Source of the DNA: Phallusia mammillata
Lineage: Eukaryota > Chordata > Ascidiacea > Phlebobranchia > Ascidiidae
Length of the DNA: 64,000 bases
Reading direction: 5' to 3'
Assembly: GCA_003260075.1 (NCBI GenBank)
Contig: QLIY01000275.1
Coordinates: forward strand, 62,001-126,000
This document shows, piece after piece, positions 10,887 to 22,481 of the stretch. Position 1 is the first letter of the stretch; each line of letters begins with the position of its first letter. The position numbers were made by a program, and so were the translations under genes. Under the pieces are notes generated by a model, which was given only the letters and a program-made list of their open reading frames with translations, did not search any database and had not been told where the DNA came from.

Positions 10887-13800
10887 CTTGTTTTTACCTC
10901 CCAATGGCTAAAAACTAGTTGAGGCGAGGCAAGGCCACTTGTCCGTTTTCGAATTTCTTCCGCAAATCCGAAACTCTCTGCGACGGGGAGTGTAGCGACG
11001 ATGTTGAAAGAGCTGGTGCCATCACGCAGATCTTCGCTCAACACTCTTCCCTCCCTGCGTCCAAGCACCGCGTATACTTTTCCTAAATACCACGTCAGTT
11101 AGGATTTTTTTTCTCCAAAACGATTTGACACGGAATGTGTGGACGGTAATAAATTGTTACCATCCACCAAATCAAAGCCCTTTTTTCGATTTAATTTATT
11201 CTTTTACATACTTAAGAAAATAAAAATCGCCCCACTTTTTTTCTTAACAAATTAATCCCGCAAGCCTGGTGCAAAAACGGGGTCGTTTCAAACATTACTT
11301 CTCTTGGACCTAATGAGATTGATCAATATCAGTGTTGTTAAAATTTCAAAACTCATGCATTCTCGTATTTACCCCTACGGCTAAATTTCACTCCCGGTGA
11401 GCCTATGCGCCAAATTTCTTTTTCTTGCCGTTATTTTATAAGCGAAAAACAAAATGTGTTTGCTGTAGCGAATTCTTGACGGACGTTAAAGAGATAAAAC
11501 TCAACGTTTCCTCACATATTTATCTCTAGTTCCGATGGCAAAGGTTACTAAGCTAGCAGCAGCAACGCAAAAAAGCAGTCAAAAATGAAAAAAGTTTTTT
11601 TTTACCTAAAACTTCAGCAGTAGCTTGTACATCGCATGTGTACATTGCAGCCATTAGCCGCTGCGGTTGGGCTTGAAAAGCTCGTCGACAACATTCCTTT
11701 GCTGTTGAAATTAGTTGACCGGACATTGGCCCGTAGAAGTGACGGTTCGCCCTAAAAAATATTATTGATGTACACGAATTATAACGATCAACTTCAATTT
11801 GCAGTTTTAACAATATGCCTCTAGAACAGTGGTTTCCAACCTTTTTTTTGTCGCGACCCAAATACTTACCAAAATTTTGTTTTGTGGCTTATTGCGACCC
11901 ATGGATATGCATTCTTACTATTTGGGATGTATTTTTGTTTGTAAATCAGGAAAGTTTTTCGAAAATTAATACGCTAGTTTGAAAAATAAAAAACATCAAA
12001 CAAAAATTATTCGTTTTTCCGCCAAATTTAGAGCTGGTTCAAAGCATTATGAGCCAGACAACGCTTAACAGTGATCTCACACAAACATTATGACGTCACA
12101 AACAGAATAATTCACTATCACGCCAAATAGCCATGAAATTGTTATTGGGAAATAATTCATAGCCTTGGGAAAAAAAACAAAATAACGCCACGAAACGTAG
12201 ATGCTCTAATTGTCACAAAAACTGGCGACCCAACAGAATTCACAGGCGACCCAACTTTCGGTCGCGACCCATAGTTAGGGAAACACTGCTCTAGAAAGCC
12301 TGTTGCTTAGTATAAAGTAACATGAAAAGGCTAGCAGCAGAAACATGAAAAGGCTAACTTTGAGTCAGAAGCTTCCGTGCATCCTCGATTTAAGGTTTAT
12401 TAATATTTATGCATATATTGCTCCTTTTAGGGCTTATACCTATTTTCCTTTCGATCCTCCGTTGTGTTACTCTCTTCGGCAAACGTTACACTTCGCCCCT
12501 GCGGTTCCGTACCGCCATCTAGCGGCGACAAATCCGCCTCAGTATCACCATTAATTGTCTGCGAAGTCAAACCAACTGACAGATGATTTGTCCATTCCTC
12601 CACGGCAAAGCAAACGCCATGAAGTGGTTCCTCACATAGAGGACCAGCTAAAGTGGCCAATTGGAAACCGCTGACCACGCTTTGGTCAAATTCCCTATAA
12701 GTTCCATAGATACCTGTGCCGTCGGCGTCAACGCATGTCCAGATCGAAGGACGTCGGTACTCGGACAATGAAGTGACCAGTATATTTGGTCCATTGCCCC
12801 GCGGCCCAAATGACCATATTCGGTCAACCACCCCTAACCACTTGCGGCGCCCTGCAGCTGCGAATGTAGTTTCAAGGTCAGATTTAAGTTTGCGCAGTGC
12901 TTCCAAAGTAGCGTCTTTTACTTTCAGTTGGGCTCGGATTTTAGTAATGACATCATCTTCATTGACGTCATCGTCGTTTTGAGAAGCGGTGACTGAGGTT
13001 TCGTTGTTGGAAGCGGTCTATAACAATCACAGAAGTTTAATGAGTTTAGTTTAACAAGAAAACGACAAATATAAGTTTTAATAAAAACTGTTTTTGAGTT
13101 TTAAAGTTGCGTAACTGTTTTTTGTGTTCTCACAAATACAATTCTTGCTAAGTCCGCGGAACTCAATGCAAAGACCAAAAAATATTAAAATCACTTTATA
13201 TAACGTCAAACCCTTACTTGATTTCTTGCTGTATGGTACATTCTAAGACTATAGTATTTCTGTTCTAAGACCTTTTCAAATGTGAAAAAATAATACCATA
13301 CCTCTGCCACATCATCTCCTCCTGTGCTGCTCCCAGTGCTCTCCAGTCTCCTCCTTCTCTGTAGGAGGAGCTCCTTTACTTCTGACTCCATCTGTTGGAG
13401 AACACGAATTACCTCTGCGTTACGCTCCAGCAATTTTGTGACGTCAGGCGGAAGAGGAATCGCCCTGGAAACAAATTTTTTCCACAAATTTATAAAAATC
13501 CACAATATTCAGATTATATTTATCAGGTTTTCGTCCGGAGCGAAACAAAATAAGGTTATTAGTTTTGTGCTATTTAAGAAATTATTTTTCGCTATCCAAT
13601 TATTTTTTTTATTTGTGGTGTTTGCAACTCTTAACCAAATAACGTAAAATGCTGAACACCTATCAGTTATTGTTAAGTGGTAATTACGTCACATAACATT
13701 TATCATTTAAAATTAAACAAACGACTCAAGAATAACATTGCAGGAGCTTTTATTAATAATTTCAAACACCAATCTTTATGTTATAAGTCAAGAACAAAAA

Positions 13801-16800
13801 ACGGAAAAAATAGCGTTTTTGGTTTCGTTACGACATTTTGATTTTTTTCTGTATTTGTTTTTTAGAAAACTGGGCCAAAATTCGTTCATCTGGTTTCGGT
13901 ACAACGAAACATAACACTGATATTTAAAGCATAGTTACACGTTTTAATCTTTTTACTTAAGTATAATTACCTGATAGCCAATGTTGCTTGTTTGTTAGGA
14001 GTTTGCATAACTATGGACGTTTCCTTATTAGAAGCAGATTTCTTGCCATTTGTGTCCGTAGTGTTGCCTCCGTCGCCACTTTCTATGGGATTAAAATTGT
14101 ACACAAATTAAAATTGGTAAAGATAGGTAAGCAAACAATGTGGGATCTTGCAATACACCTTTCTCCCATTTTTGCATGAGATTTTTCTCCTGTGTACCAA
14201 TCAGTTCGTTCATCATGTCGACTTTTGGTCGGGGAATCACAGTTTCGCGGAATGGAACGATCGGTTCAGAGGCGTCAATGTCAATCTTTGCAAACCTACG
14301 TTACACAAACATATTACGAAGCACATTCAAACTAGAAGGGTGGAATAGCACCTACTGCCCTTGCATATACACTGTATAACCTATTTGAAAACATTTCTAT
14401 ATTCCCTGCACTTATTTTATATCAAGTCCCATACACCCACTGTCTTTTTTAACCTTCGTGATTTGCCAAGTCGCGGCGGGCCGTATGGTTTTTTTACCTT
14501 TTAAATTAATTGAGTTCAATTCTAGTCATGTTGTTGGAATTCTCGAATATTGCTTATTTTGATGGGGGTTGTCCCGGTATGTGGCAATGTTTATTTGGCA
14601 AAACAACCTACGTTGCAAACAATGGGCGAAAACCCCTAGTGTTGTACCCATTAGGCGAAGATCCGGTTTAACCGAATCCGGCCAAATCAAGGTTTACTGC
14701 ATGTGCGAATTTGAGTTCGTCACCTCATTCTGAGATCGTCAAGACAACGTTGCAGATGAACTTCGCCAGCGGCTACAATCACGTGTTCCCCAGTTTCCTG
14801 CACTAAAACCTGAACACACGGGTCTGCCTGATTCAGCAGCTTCAGTCCTTCCATTAGGCTGCCCATCTCACCTAAAATATTATAATTTACCTGGCAATAC
14901 TTAGAAGCTGTGTGTCTATGGATAAATTTGAAAAGTGATCAATAAACACTCACTGAGGAGTTTTGGTTCGACTGCAACGCGTATAATAGGCGCACTGTCC
15001 AGGGAAAGGGCATTGAATGGAGGACATGCTATTGTATTGCACAAGGTCGCAGAGTTAAGAACATGATCTTCCAATCCACTGATACCTGATAAGACCACGT
15101 CATTGTTAAAAATAACAAAAAATAAAACTCTACAAAACAGTAATAATTACACGAAGCAATCAAAACAGTAATACAGTTTTTCAGTTATATAACCTGGGGT
15201 GCGGAAAAACAGAAACATTTTTGTTTAGCATCAACAATTTCGTGTATACTGCTAGAGGAACATTATGAAGTCGTATGTACATAATACGTAACAACCAGGT
15301 TCCACATTTTTTAATTGTTAACTTTCTAAAACGAAACTTTATGAAGCACTTTAAAAGCACTGATTTTGCTTTTTCGGTAATTTCGCAAGGTAACCTTGAT
15401 TTTTATGCATTTTCGCGGCATTTTTACTTCTGGCAACACTTAATCAAGCGCCACACGAAAAAACAACGGTTCATGTAGACAAATTGAACAGTTTCCCTCT
15501 ACGCATTTTATTGTGCAAGTAACCGTTAAACGCCAAAGAAACAATGAGTCCAAGCAAAAAACAACACAATGTGTTTTCGGGCGATTCGTCACTTACCCAC
15601 AATGCTTCCTGCTGGTGCCTCCTCCACATTTTCCAGCTCCCTGCCCATCCACAGGTATACACACGATACATTTGCCTTCGATATGTGAGAGCTTGACTCA
15701 ACCAATTTCGCCAAATCGTTGTCATTCTGTGTGCATATCATTATTACAAGCCCTTCTGCTGATTCCTTAAAAAACTATATGTCGATGAGGATTCGTTGTC
15801 TACTCGAATAACACCTAATGGTACTGAAGGTCGTTTATGGCACACCATCAAAAAATATAAAAACTATATGGGTATACTACATGTTGAGATCAGATAATAA
15901 TATTGTGATTTGTAATTCCTCATCCCAAATCGAACAGTTCTAACCGTCAGAAATTCATAAGTCCTTCAAACTACATTTTTCGTATTTAATGTTATTATGT
16001 CAATAAACTATTTTTTCCATGCGCGGACCACGCGGTATATCAAATGACATCAAGCGGTGTTTAGTAGGGATGGGCCGAGCCGAGCCGAGCCGAGCCGAGT
16101 CAGAACCCGAGTACTCGGTACCGAGCATCGCTGTTTTTAATGCTCGGTGCTCGGCCGAGCAGTTGCACAAACTGACCCGAGCGTTAAATTTGCATATTCA
16201 CGCCCTGCTAACATATGTAACTAGTGTTATAAATGGTGTCTTTGAATAAAAACAAAAGATTTTTCAAATGTACTAGATGGTGGGAAAACGCGTATTTTAT
16301 GGGCATGTACAGCTTAATAAAACACCGCCGGTGACGTAAGAGATCTTCTAGATCAGGGGTGGCCAACCGGTCAAAGCCTAAGAGCCACATTCTTTACTGT
16401 GTTTCCACAAAGAGCCACATTATACACACTGGCACACATGTTCGTTGCCCCCCCCCCCCACTCAACCAATTTCGCCAAATCGTTGTCATTCTGTGTGCAT
16501 ATCATTACAAGCCCTTCTGCTAATTCCTTAAAAAACTATATGTCGATGAGGATTCGTTGTCTACTCGAATAACACCTAATGGTACTGAAGGTCGTTTATG
16601 GCACACCATCAAAAAATATAAAAACTATATGGGTATACTACATGTTGAGATCAGATAATAATATTGTGATTTGTAATTCCTCATCCCAAATCGAACAGTT
16701 CTAACCGTCAGAAATTCATAAGTCCTTCAAACTACATTTTTCGTATTTAATGTTATTANTAAGAGACCTTGCAGAGCTAAAACGTAGAAAGGGGATTTTT

Positions 16801-19800
16801 TGTGACGTCATAATGCACCGAGCGTGCTCGACCAAACAGAACATTTGCAGTTTTGGCACATCCCTAGTGTTTAGTACCACCTCCATCAACACAGCATCCA
16901 TAGGACTAACCGAGCTGTTGCATTGAGACAAAACTACACTATTGACTGTGTAATGTGTAAACACAAGCTCACCTCGTCCAAAGCAATAAGAGTCGCCGAG
17001 GGGTCGTGTTTGGGTCCGAGCACGTACAATTCCTGTCCTGCTTTTAGTGTTCCGCTGAACACGCGAGCAAAAGCTACAAAATGCTGTTCCTTTTCTGGTT
17101 TCTCGTCACTAGGGGGCAGAATATCGGTAACCGCTGCTGGTTTTACGTTATCCGACACGTTTGCTTGAGGGGGCTCCCCTGGCTTAGCGTCGTCACCAGT
17201 TGCACGTTCGGCGTGACGTAGTCTTGCGGCTTCCCTTCGACGCTGAAGTTCTTCCAGTGTTAAGGGCCTGGATAGAAAAGACAAACGAAGAATAGTAAGC
17301 ACAAACGTTAAAGAGTGCTTGTTGCAATTCCACAAAGTACAAGGTAACAGGGTTACCATATATGCGTAAGCAATGCTCCGGACGGTTTCAATAAATATCT
17401 TAGGTGACACCAAACATGTGTAATAAAGCGTTATATCGCATGTTGTATTGTTGTTACATATTACCAACCCAAACAGTCCTATTTTTTACAAAATAGCATT
17501 ACTAACACAGAGACAAAAGGCAGTTTTATAACTTATTAAATTACAAAACAGAAAGTTTCACAAAATCTGGTCTTTTCAACAGAGTATTTTTAGCTTTTAA
17601 GCCGCAAAAATCACCAAATTGTATTTAATGCATGCTGGTAAGTTGTTTAGGATGAATGTAGGCAGCATCATGCATTAAAAACAGCACAAACAACAGTTCA
17701 AGCGTAGACTTGTGAGTCCCTCAGGAAAAGAATTGTGAAAACTACTGTAGGTTGGGCTACAAAATGCTAAAATTTCGGACATTGAGAGTGCTTTTGAAAA
17801 TTTTTCCGGACACAGATTTTACTACAAAATTCCGAATGTCAAGTAACCCTAAGCAAGGAGGTAAAAACACTTTTATCCGATTTTAACGAAAGAAAACATT
17901 GCGAATTTGAACATGCAACAAACCTGTAAGCGACTATTTAAAACTAACAAGATTTTTATGATTTATAACAAAATTTAAACCTTTGTTTATTTTCCGGCAA
18001 GGCTTTCGTGTCCACTGCAACCATCTTTGAAACTAGAATAATCGACACATTTGACGTAGAATCACATTTGAGAAAGTCTGGAACAGAAAAATGTTGACTT
18101 TAATTTCAACATTTGCAATAAGTCAACATGAATTCATAACTGGGATCAGCCCTAAAGCGTCTATGCAGACCAGCGATCACGGCACATATAAGTGGTAAGA
18201 GACTTGCCATGTTTCAGCGCTTGGGATTGTGCAGGAAGAGACTGGAAACTTTTGGTTGCTCCACACATTAAACCTTCGACTCGCTCTTCTGTAAGTTTGT
18301 TTGGGGACGGAATATGCACACATACACTAGCTGAATAATGTGAAAAATAAAACAAGCAAAGTGTAAACACGAGACACAGACTTCAAAGTAAGTTTGCTCA
18401 AAATAAGGTAGCTTGTGTATAAAGAATACATGGTTTTTTAGGCGTCCGCACACAATGTATTCTCTACACTATTACTGTTTTAGCAACAAAGTTTGTCACA
18501 TTTTGGTGGACATGTTCAACAGTAAAGTCAAACTAAAACATAATTTATAATGCTGAGGCCACTTAATGCGATGGTGTCAAAGTTTGGTGGTGAAGTTTAA
18601 ATACAACAAGTGGCATAAAAAGTGTTGATGTGAAAGTCATCGTAAAAAAGTAAATAAATGAAAAATGCAATTACATAAGACGGCATCAGCAAGAGGAAGC
18701 CATTGGCTGCAGATAGAATGAAGGTAGGACTTAGGCTCCGATTTTGCGTTTCTGCTGTCTCTTGCCGACACTTTAATGTTTAGAGATGCTATAATCTTCT
18801 CACATTTCTCAGGATCCCTGAAAACGTTTTAAAAACATTAATACATTGTTTCTTCAATAATATACAGTAACTAAGTATATAGGTGGATTTTCTTTTGTGT
18901 TTACAAGAACAACATGTACCATTTGCCATACTGTCAACAAACACATGTACTTAATTTCAATCAAGATTTTGGCTTTTAACACACTATTGTTGGTAGTTGT
19001 GTAATGTGTATGGTAGCCTATAACCTATTTTCTTGGATATAGGACAGTGGTTCCCAACCTTTTTTTGTCCTGTGCCCCCCTTTAGTCGATATTCAAATCT
19101 AATTTCCCCCCTACAAATTTAGTTTTCTAAAATATCATTTATATTAACATTTTAATGTAATTCTAAGAACAGAAATTATTGCTGCCTTAAGTCGAATTTA
19201 AGAGAACTTACTTTTTCTCAGCTCATATATGGAAAATAACGCAATAACACATAGCAGTGGGGAACCACAGATATAGGAGGTATAAAAAATGTGCATTTAA
19301 CCAGAAATTAAGATTATAAGAAATTTCAATTAATATAGGGATATGGGATTAAATTCAACTAATAACCTATAGAGTCTAGTTCATACTTATAGTTCATACC
19401 TTCTAGTCAACACTGTATCATATAAAGACCAAAGGTTTTCCAAAATAAATTGTACAAACAGTGGCTTCTTAGCTTTTGCCTGCAAAAATTGATATTGCAA
19501 GTTATTCAGTTTGTCTTCAAAGAATGCAGATGATATTTACCTGAGCTCCTTTCATAATCTTTTTAGTTTTTGTATTGACATAATAATCGCCCCAAAGTGT
19601 TTTACGGAGAACAGCATCTTTTATTCCTAGTTTTGCTGCAAACATCTTTGCAAAGTGTTGAATTCTGTAATTGTAAGCATAGCATAGTAAACGGGGATAA
19701 TTTACATAAAAAAAGCTTTTAACTAAATACGTTGAGAATGAGATCACTTACTGAAAGCCCCAACCATCAGTAGCACTTGCAAACACAACATTTCCCTTTT

Positions 19801-22481
19801 CAGGAGCAAAATATAATTCTGAATCATCTGTGTCATCAAGGCCACTGCTCCAGTCATATACCACCTGAAGAAACAATGTCGCAATATGGTAGAAATAATT
19901 TTTATTGTAGAAAAATGTTCACAATTGAGATCATGTAGCAAACGAATCCAGTTAATTGCAACTCAAATTTGCCAAGTTTTTACTCCCAATTAATGAGAAC
20001 TTTTTTATATTCTGTAGGAGAGTACAAATTATTGGCAGTGTTATTTACATTTGGCCAGTTGAAATAAGGTTGCTATGATGCCCAGCAGAGATAAAATAGA
20101 TATGCAATATAGTAGATTACTTTGTAATAACTAGATCAGTGGTTCGTAACCGGTGGGAAATTTCCCACTAGTGGGAAATTTAATGTTTTTAGAGGGAAAT
20201 TATGTGAGTCAGAAGTCACCAAACTCGGGCCCGTGGGTTGAAATTAACCGTTGAAAATTAATTTAATACAATATTTTCCGCAACAACATGTAAGATTAAG
20301 ATCACCTAGTTTAACAAGGCGCATAAAAATCCAAAAATCGTTTGTTACGTCACAGAAATTACTAAAAGTATCAATGACCCTGTTATTGTTCGCAAATAAA
20401 TCCATTTGATCTGTTTATTGTGATGCAATAAATGACTAACGCAAGCACACAGGATTTTTCAAAATTCCACACGATTTTACTTTCTCACGAAATAACTATT
20501 CAAACTAAATAAGATTGCAGTATACCTTTAAGGTCCCAACCAAGTAAAATTTTTTTGTTGAGGGGGAAATTTGAACTTGGTGATTTACTTTAGTGGGAAA
20601 CCACACCAAAAAGGTTAAGAACCACTGAACTAGATCTATGCCTACACTGCAGCACAGAACGTTATGTCATGCCTTTGTGTGGCCTGGTGTGGTGCAATCA
20701 GTCACAGGAATACAATAAAAAATGCACTCTACACAGTTGCAGCAAAAACGCCTATATACCATCCAAATTTGTTTTCTGCCAAAACAAAATTTTACAGGGG
20801 CAAAAAATCAGTTTGTGTAATGCAAAAGAGTCTCTGATTAATTGGATTGCTATTACCCAGTTTCTTCTTTACCAACAATAGCACATGTTTTGTCAATGAC
20901 ACTTACATTTCCATCTTTAGTTTTGGTCTCTGTTTGCGAACTAGATTGAGCTGATTTTTCAAAAACTTCAGCAGAAAACAGACTGCCAGTGACTGCATTA
21001 ATCTGGATGCAAAGGGGAAATACATCAGAATTAGCTATTTGTGTACTATTGAGTCAACTGGTACAGCATCTAATACCTGTTCTAACAAGCCTCGGAGATG
21101 CAGGTGAGCTTCAAGGGGTGTATAGCGAAGTTCTGATATAAGGCGATCTACTTTGTTCAGCACCAGTATCGGTATCAGTTTCTCAAGCCAGGCTTGTTTT
21201 AGGACTGCTTTGGTCTGTAATAGAAGGTTTTGCACAAATTGAATAAAGCATAGAAGTTTTATCAAAATCAATTATACAACTCATAATAGTAAAGCAATTT
21301 AAACATATTGATCAATGACAGAGGGAAAAAGACACCATGACATTTTTTAATCAATCCTAGTTTAGTTTTACTTGCTTGCAAACATCTGACTTGTAACGGC
21401 CCACAAACTTAAGTTTAGGAATATTGGTAAGTAGAAAAAGTAAAGTGACTCTGTCATTGCTTCTGTTGTATTAATGCCATTCTCTCATGTGCCAAATACT
21501 CCTGATTTTTTTTTAATGTACAAAAAATGCAATACAGGTATGTTATATATTTTTTCTGTTTGCTTACCTGTGGACATACACCTTCAACAACATCTACTAC
21601 AACCACTGCTCCATCACATAACCTAACAGCAGTGGACACTTCACTACTAAAATCCACATGACCCGGAGAGTCAATAAGGTTGACAAGAAACTCGTTTTCA
21701 GCCTCTGCATAAAATCACTTGATATCTTTACTAAATTTTGGTAATGAAATGATGTGCACCTTTTGTGTAATGCAGAGCAATTGCACTTGATTTCATAGTT
21801 ATTCCCCTCTTTTGCTCATCTTCACGACTGTCCATGTAACGTAACTGAAATTTGTACAACAATGAAACATTGTTAACTTTTAGTCAAACCCACATGCCAG
21901 TCTGCAGAGTATAACACCTGCATGAGCAATTGTTTTGAAACCTTTTTTTTACACGCCCATTTTTTTTAGTTGCACATGAATCTTTTACAGCAAAGGGCAT
22001 TTAATTGTCCTGCCTTGGCCTTTATTGCTTGCTTTGTGCCAGCTAAAATTGGTCTTGCATGTGGACTTAAGGGTCATACAAGTGCACATGCAGGGCATGT
22101 TGGTCCTGTGCATCGTTCTGCACACTGGCCCACATGGGTGAGATAGATATCACTTTTCCATTTACTTATCAAAATCATCACATTACACAATATTTAGTAG
22201 TACTTTTACCTTTCCAGCCATTCTATTTGAAATTATTCCATTGCTAGCAATTAGGGAATCAGCCAATGTTGTTTTCCCTGTAACGATACATGGTTATTTC
22301 AGAATTCAGATGAGCATGTGATGTTAAAAAATAAAAGTTCATTTTATACCAAAGAGCTTTCAGTTGCACAATCAAAAAGGTGAAACTTACCATGATCTAC
22401 ATGTGCAAGAATGCAAATGTTTCTAAGATTGTCAACATTTTTCTGCAGCTCCTTTATCTTGTCAGTAGTTGTGGTTCTCAT
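10240..22481 (-). CDS. EFL1: EFL1, elongation factor-like GTPase 1 (60S ribosome maturation)
   Basis: Exons, 5' to 3': 22391-22481, 22210-22277, 21760-21844, 21568-21704, 21077-21214, 20907-21002, 19752-19864, 19541-19664, 19400-19479, 18675-18817, 18208-18330, 17981-18077, 16973-17267, 15597-15726, 14954-15085, 14724-14871, 14159-14295, 13971-14082, 13302-13464, 12440-13017, 11606-11751, 10898-11082, 10240-10428. They total 3510 bases: 1169 residues plus TAA, against about 1120 in human EFL1. The GTPase motifs are intact: AHVDHGKT at 26-33, RGIT at 66-69, DSPGH at 93-97 and NKVD at 147-150. Later EF-2-like blocks include [44 protein letters not shown] and [21 protein letters not shown]1 works with SBDS in the cytoplasm to evict eIF6 from pre-60S subunits (family knowledge). 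Intron 11 appears to use a GC donor; all others are GT-AG. Exons 1-6 are also present in a downstream copy at 23576-25150. Confidence 0.96.
10829..10883. repeat. 55-base poly-C tract in the last EFL1 intron
   Basis: An uninterrupted C run starts 15 bases from the donor of EFL1 exon 22. On the EFL1 transcript it reads as poly-G. Unlike the short C runs elsewhere I found no copied sequence across it. Confidence 0.95.
11827..12288. mobile_element. hAT-type MITE in EFL1 intron 20
   Basis: It begins CAGTGGTTTCCAACC and ends TAGGGAAACACTG. The direct duplication CTCTAGAA is at 11819-11826 and 12289-12296. The interior repeats GCGACCCA-type motifs and shows no coding capacity. Confidence 0.9.
16065..16866. 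mobile_element. hAT-type element in EFL1 intron 13, interrupted by assembly scars
   Basis: The left end TAGGGATGGGCC and right end GGCACATCCCTA form a terminal inverted repeat, flanked by GTGTTTAG at 16057-16064 and 16867-16874. Inside lie a CCGAG microsatellite (about 16074-16099) and the left end of another hAT element at about 16354 (CAGGGGTGGCCAACC). A C run at 16448-16459 follows, then a copy of 15696-16014 that carries part of EFL1 exon 14, then an N at 16759. The true length of the element cannot be read. Confidence 0.75.
16460..16758. repeat. displaced copy of 15696-16014 including part of EFL1 exon 14
   Basis: It begins ACTCAACCAATTTCGCC right after a C run and ends at the N at 16759. 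Its first bases repeat the 5' part of EFL1 exon 14 and its acceptor, so a gene finder could call a false extra exon. One small deletion separates the copies (CATTACAAG against CATTATTACAAG). Confidence 0.9.
19045..19270. mobile_element. hAT-type MITE in EFL1 intron 9
   Basis: It begins CAGTGGTTCCCAACC and ends GGGGAACCACAG, with the duplication ATATAGGA at 19037-19044 and 19271-19278. The body is 226 bp and non-coding. Confidence 0.87.
20137..20627. mobile_element. hAT-type MITE in EFL1 intron 6
   Basis: It begins CAGTGGTTCGTAACC and ends GGTTAAGAACCACTG, with the duplication AACTAGAT at 20129-20136 and 20628-20635. Its right part (from 20279) is copied again at 22948-23296 as part of the large duplicated block. 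Confidence 0.92.
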
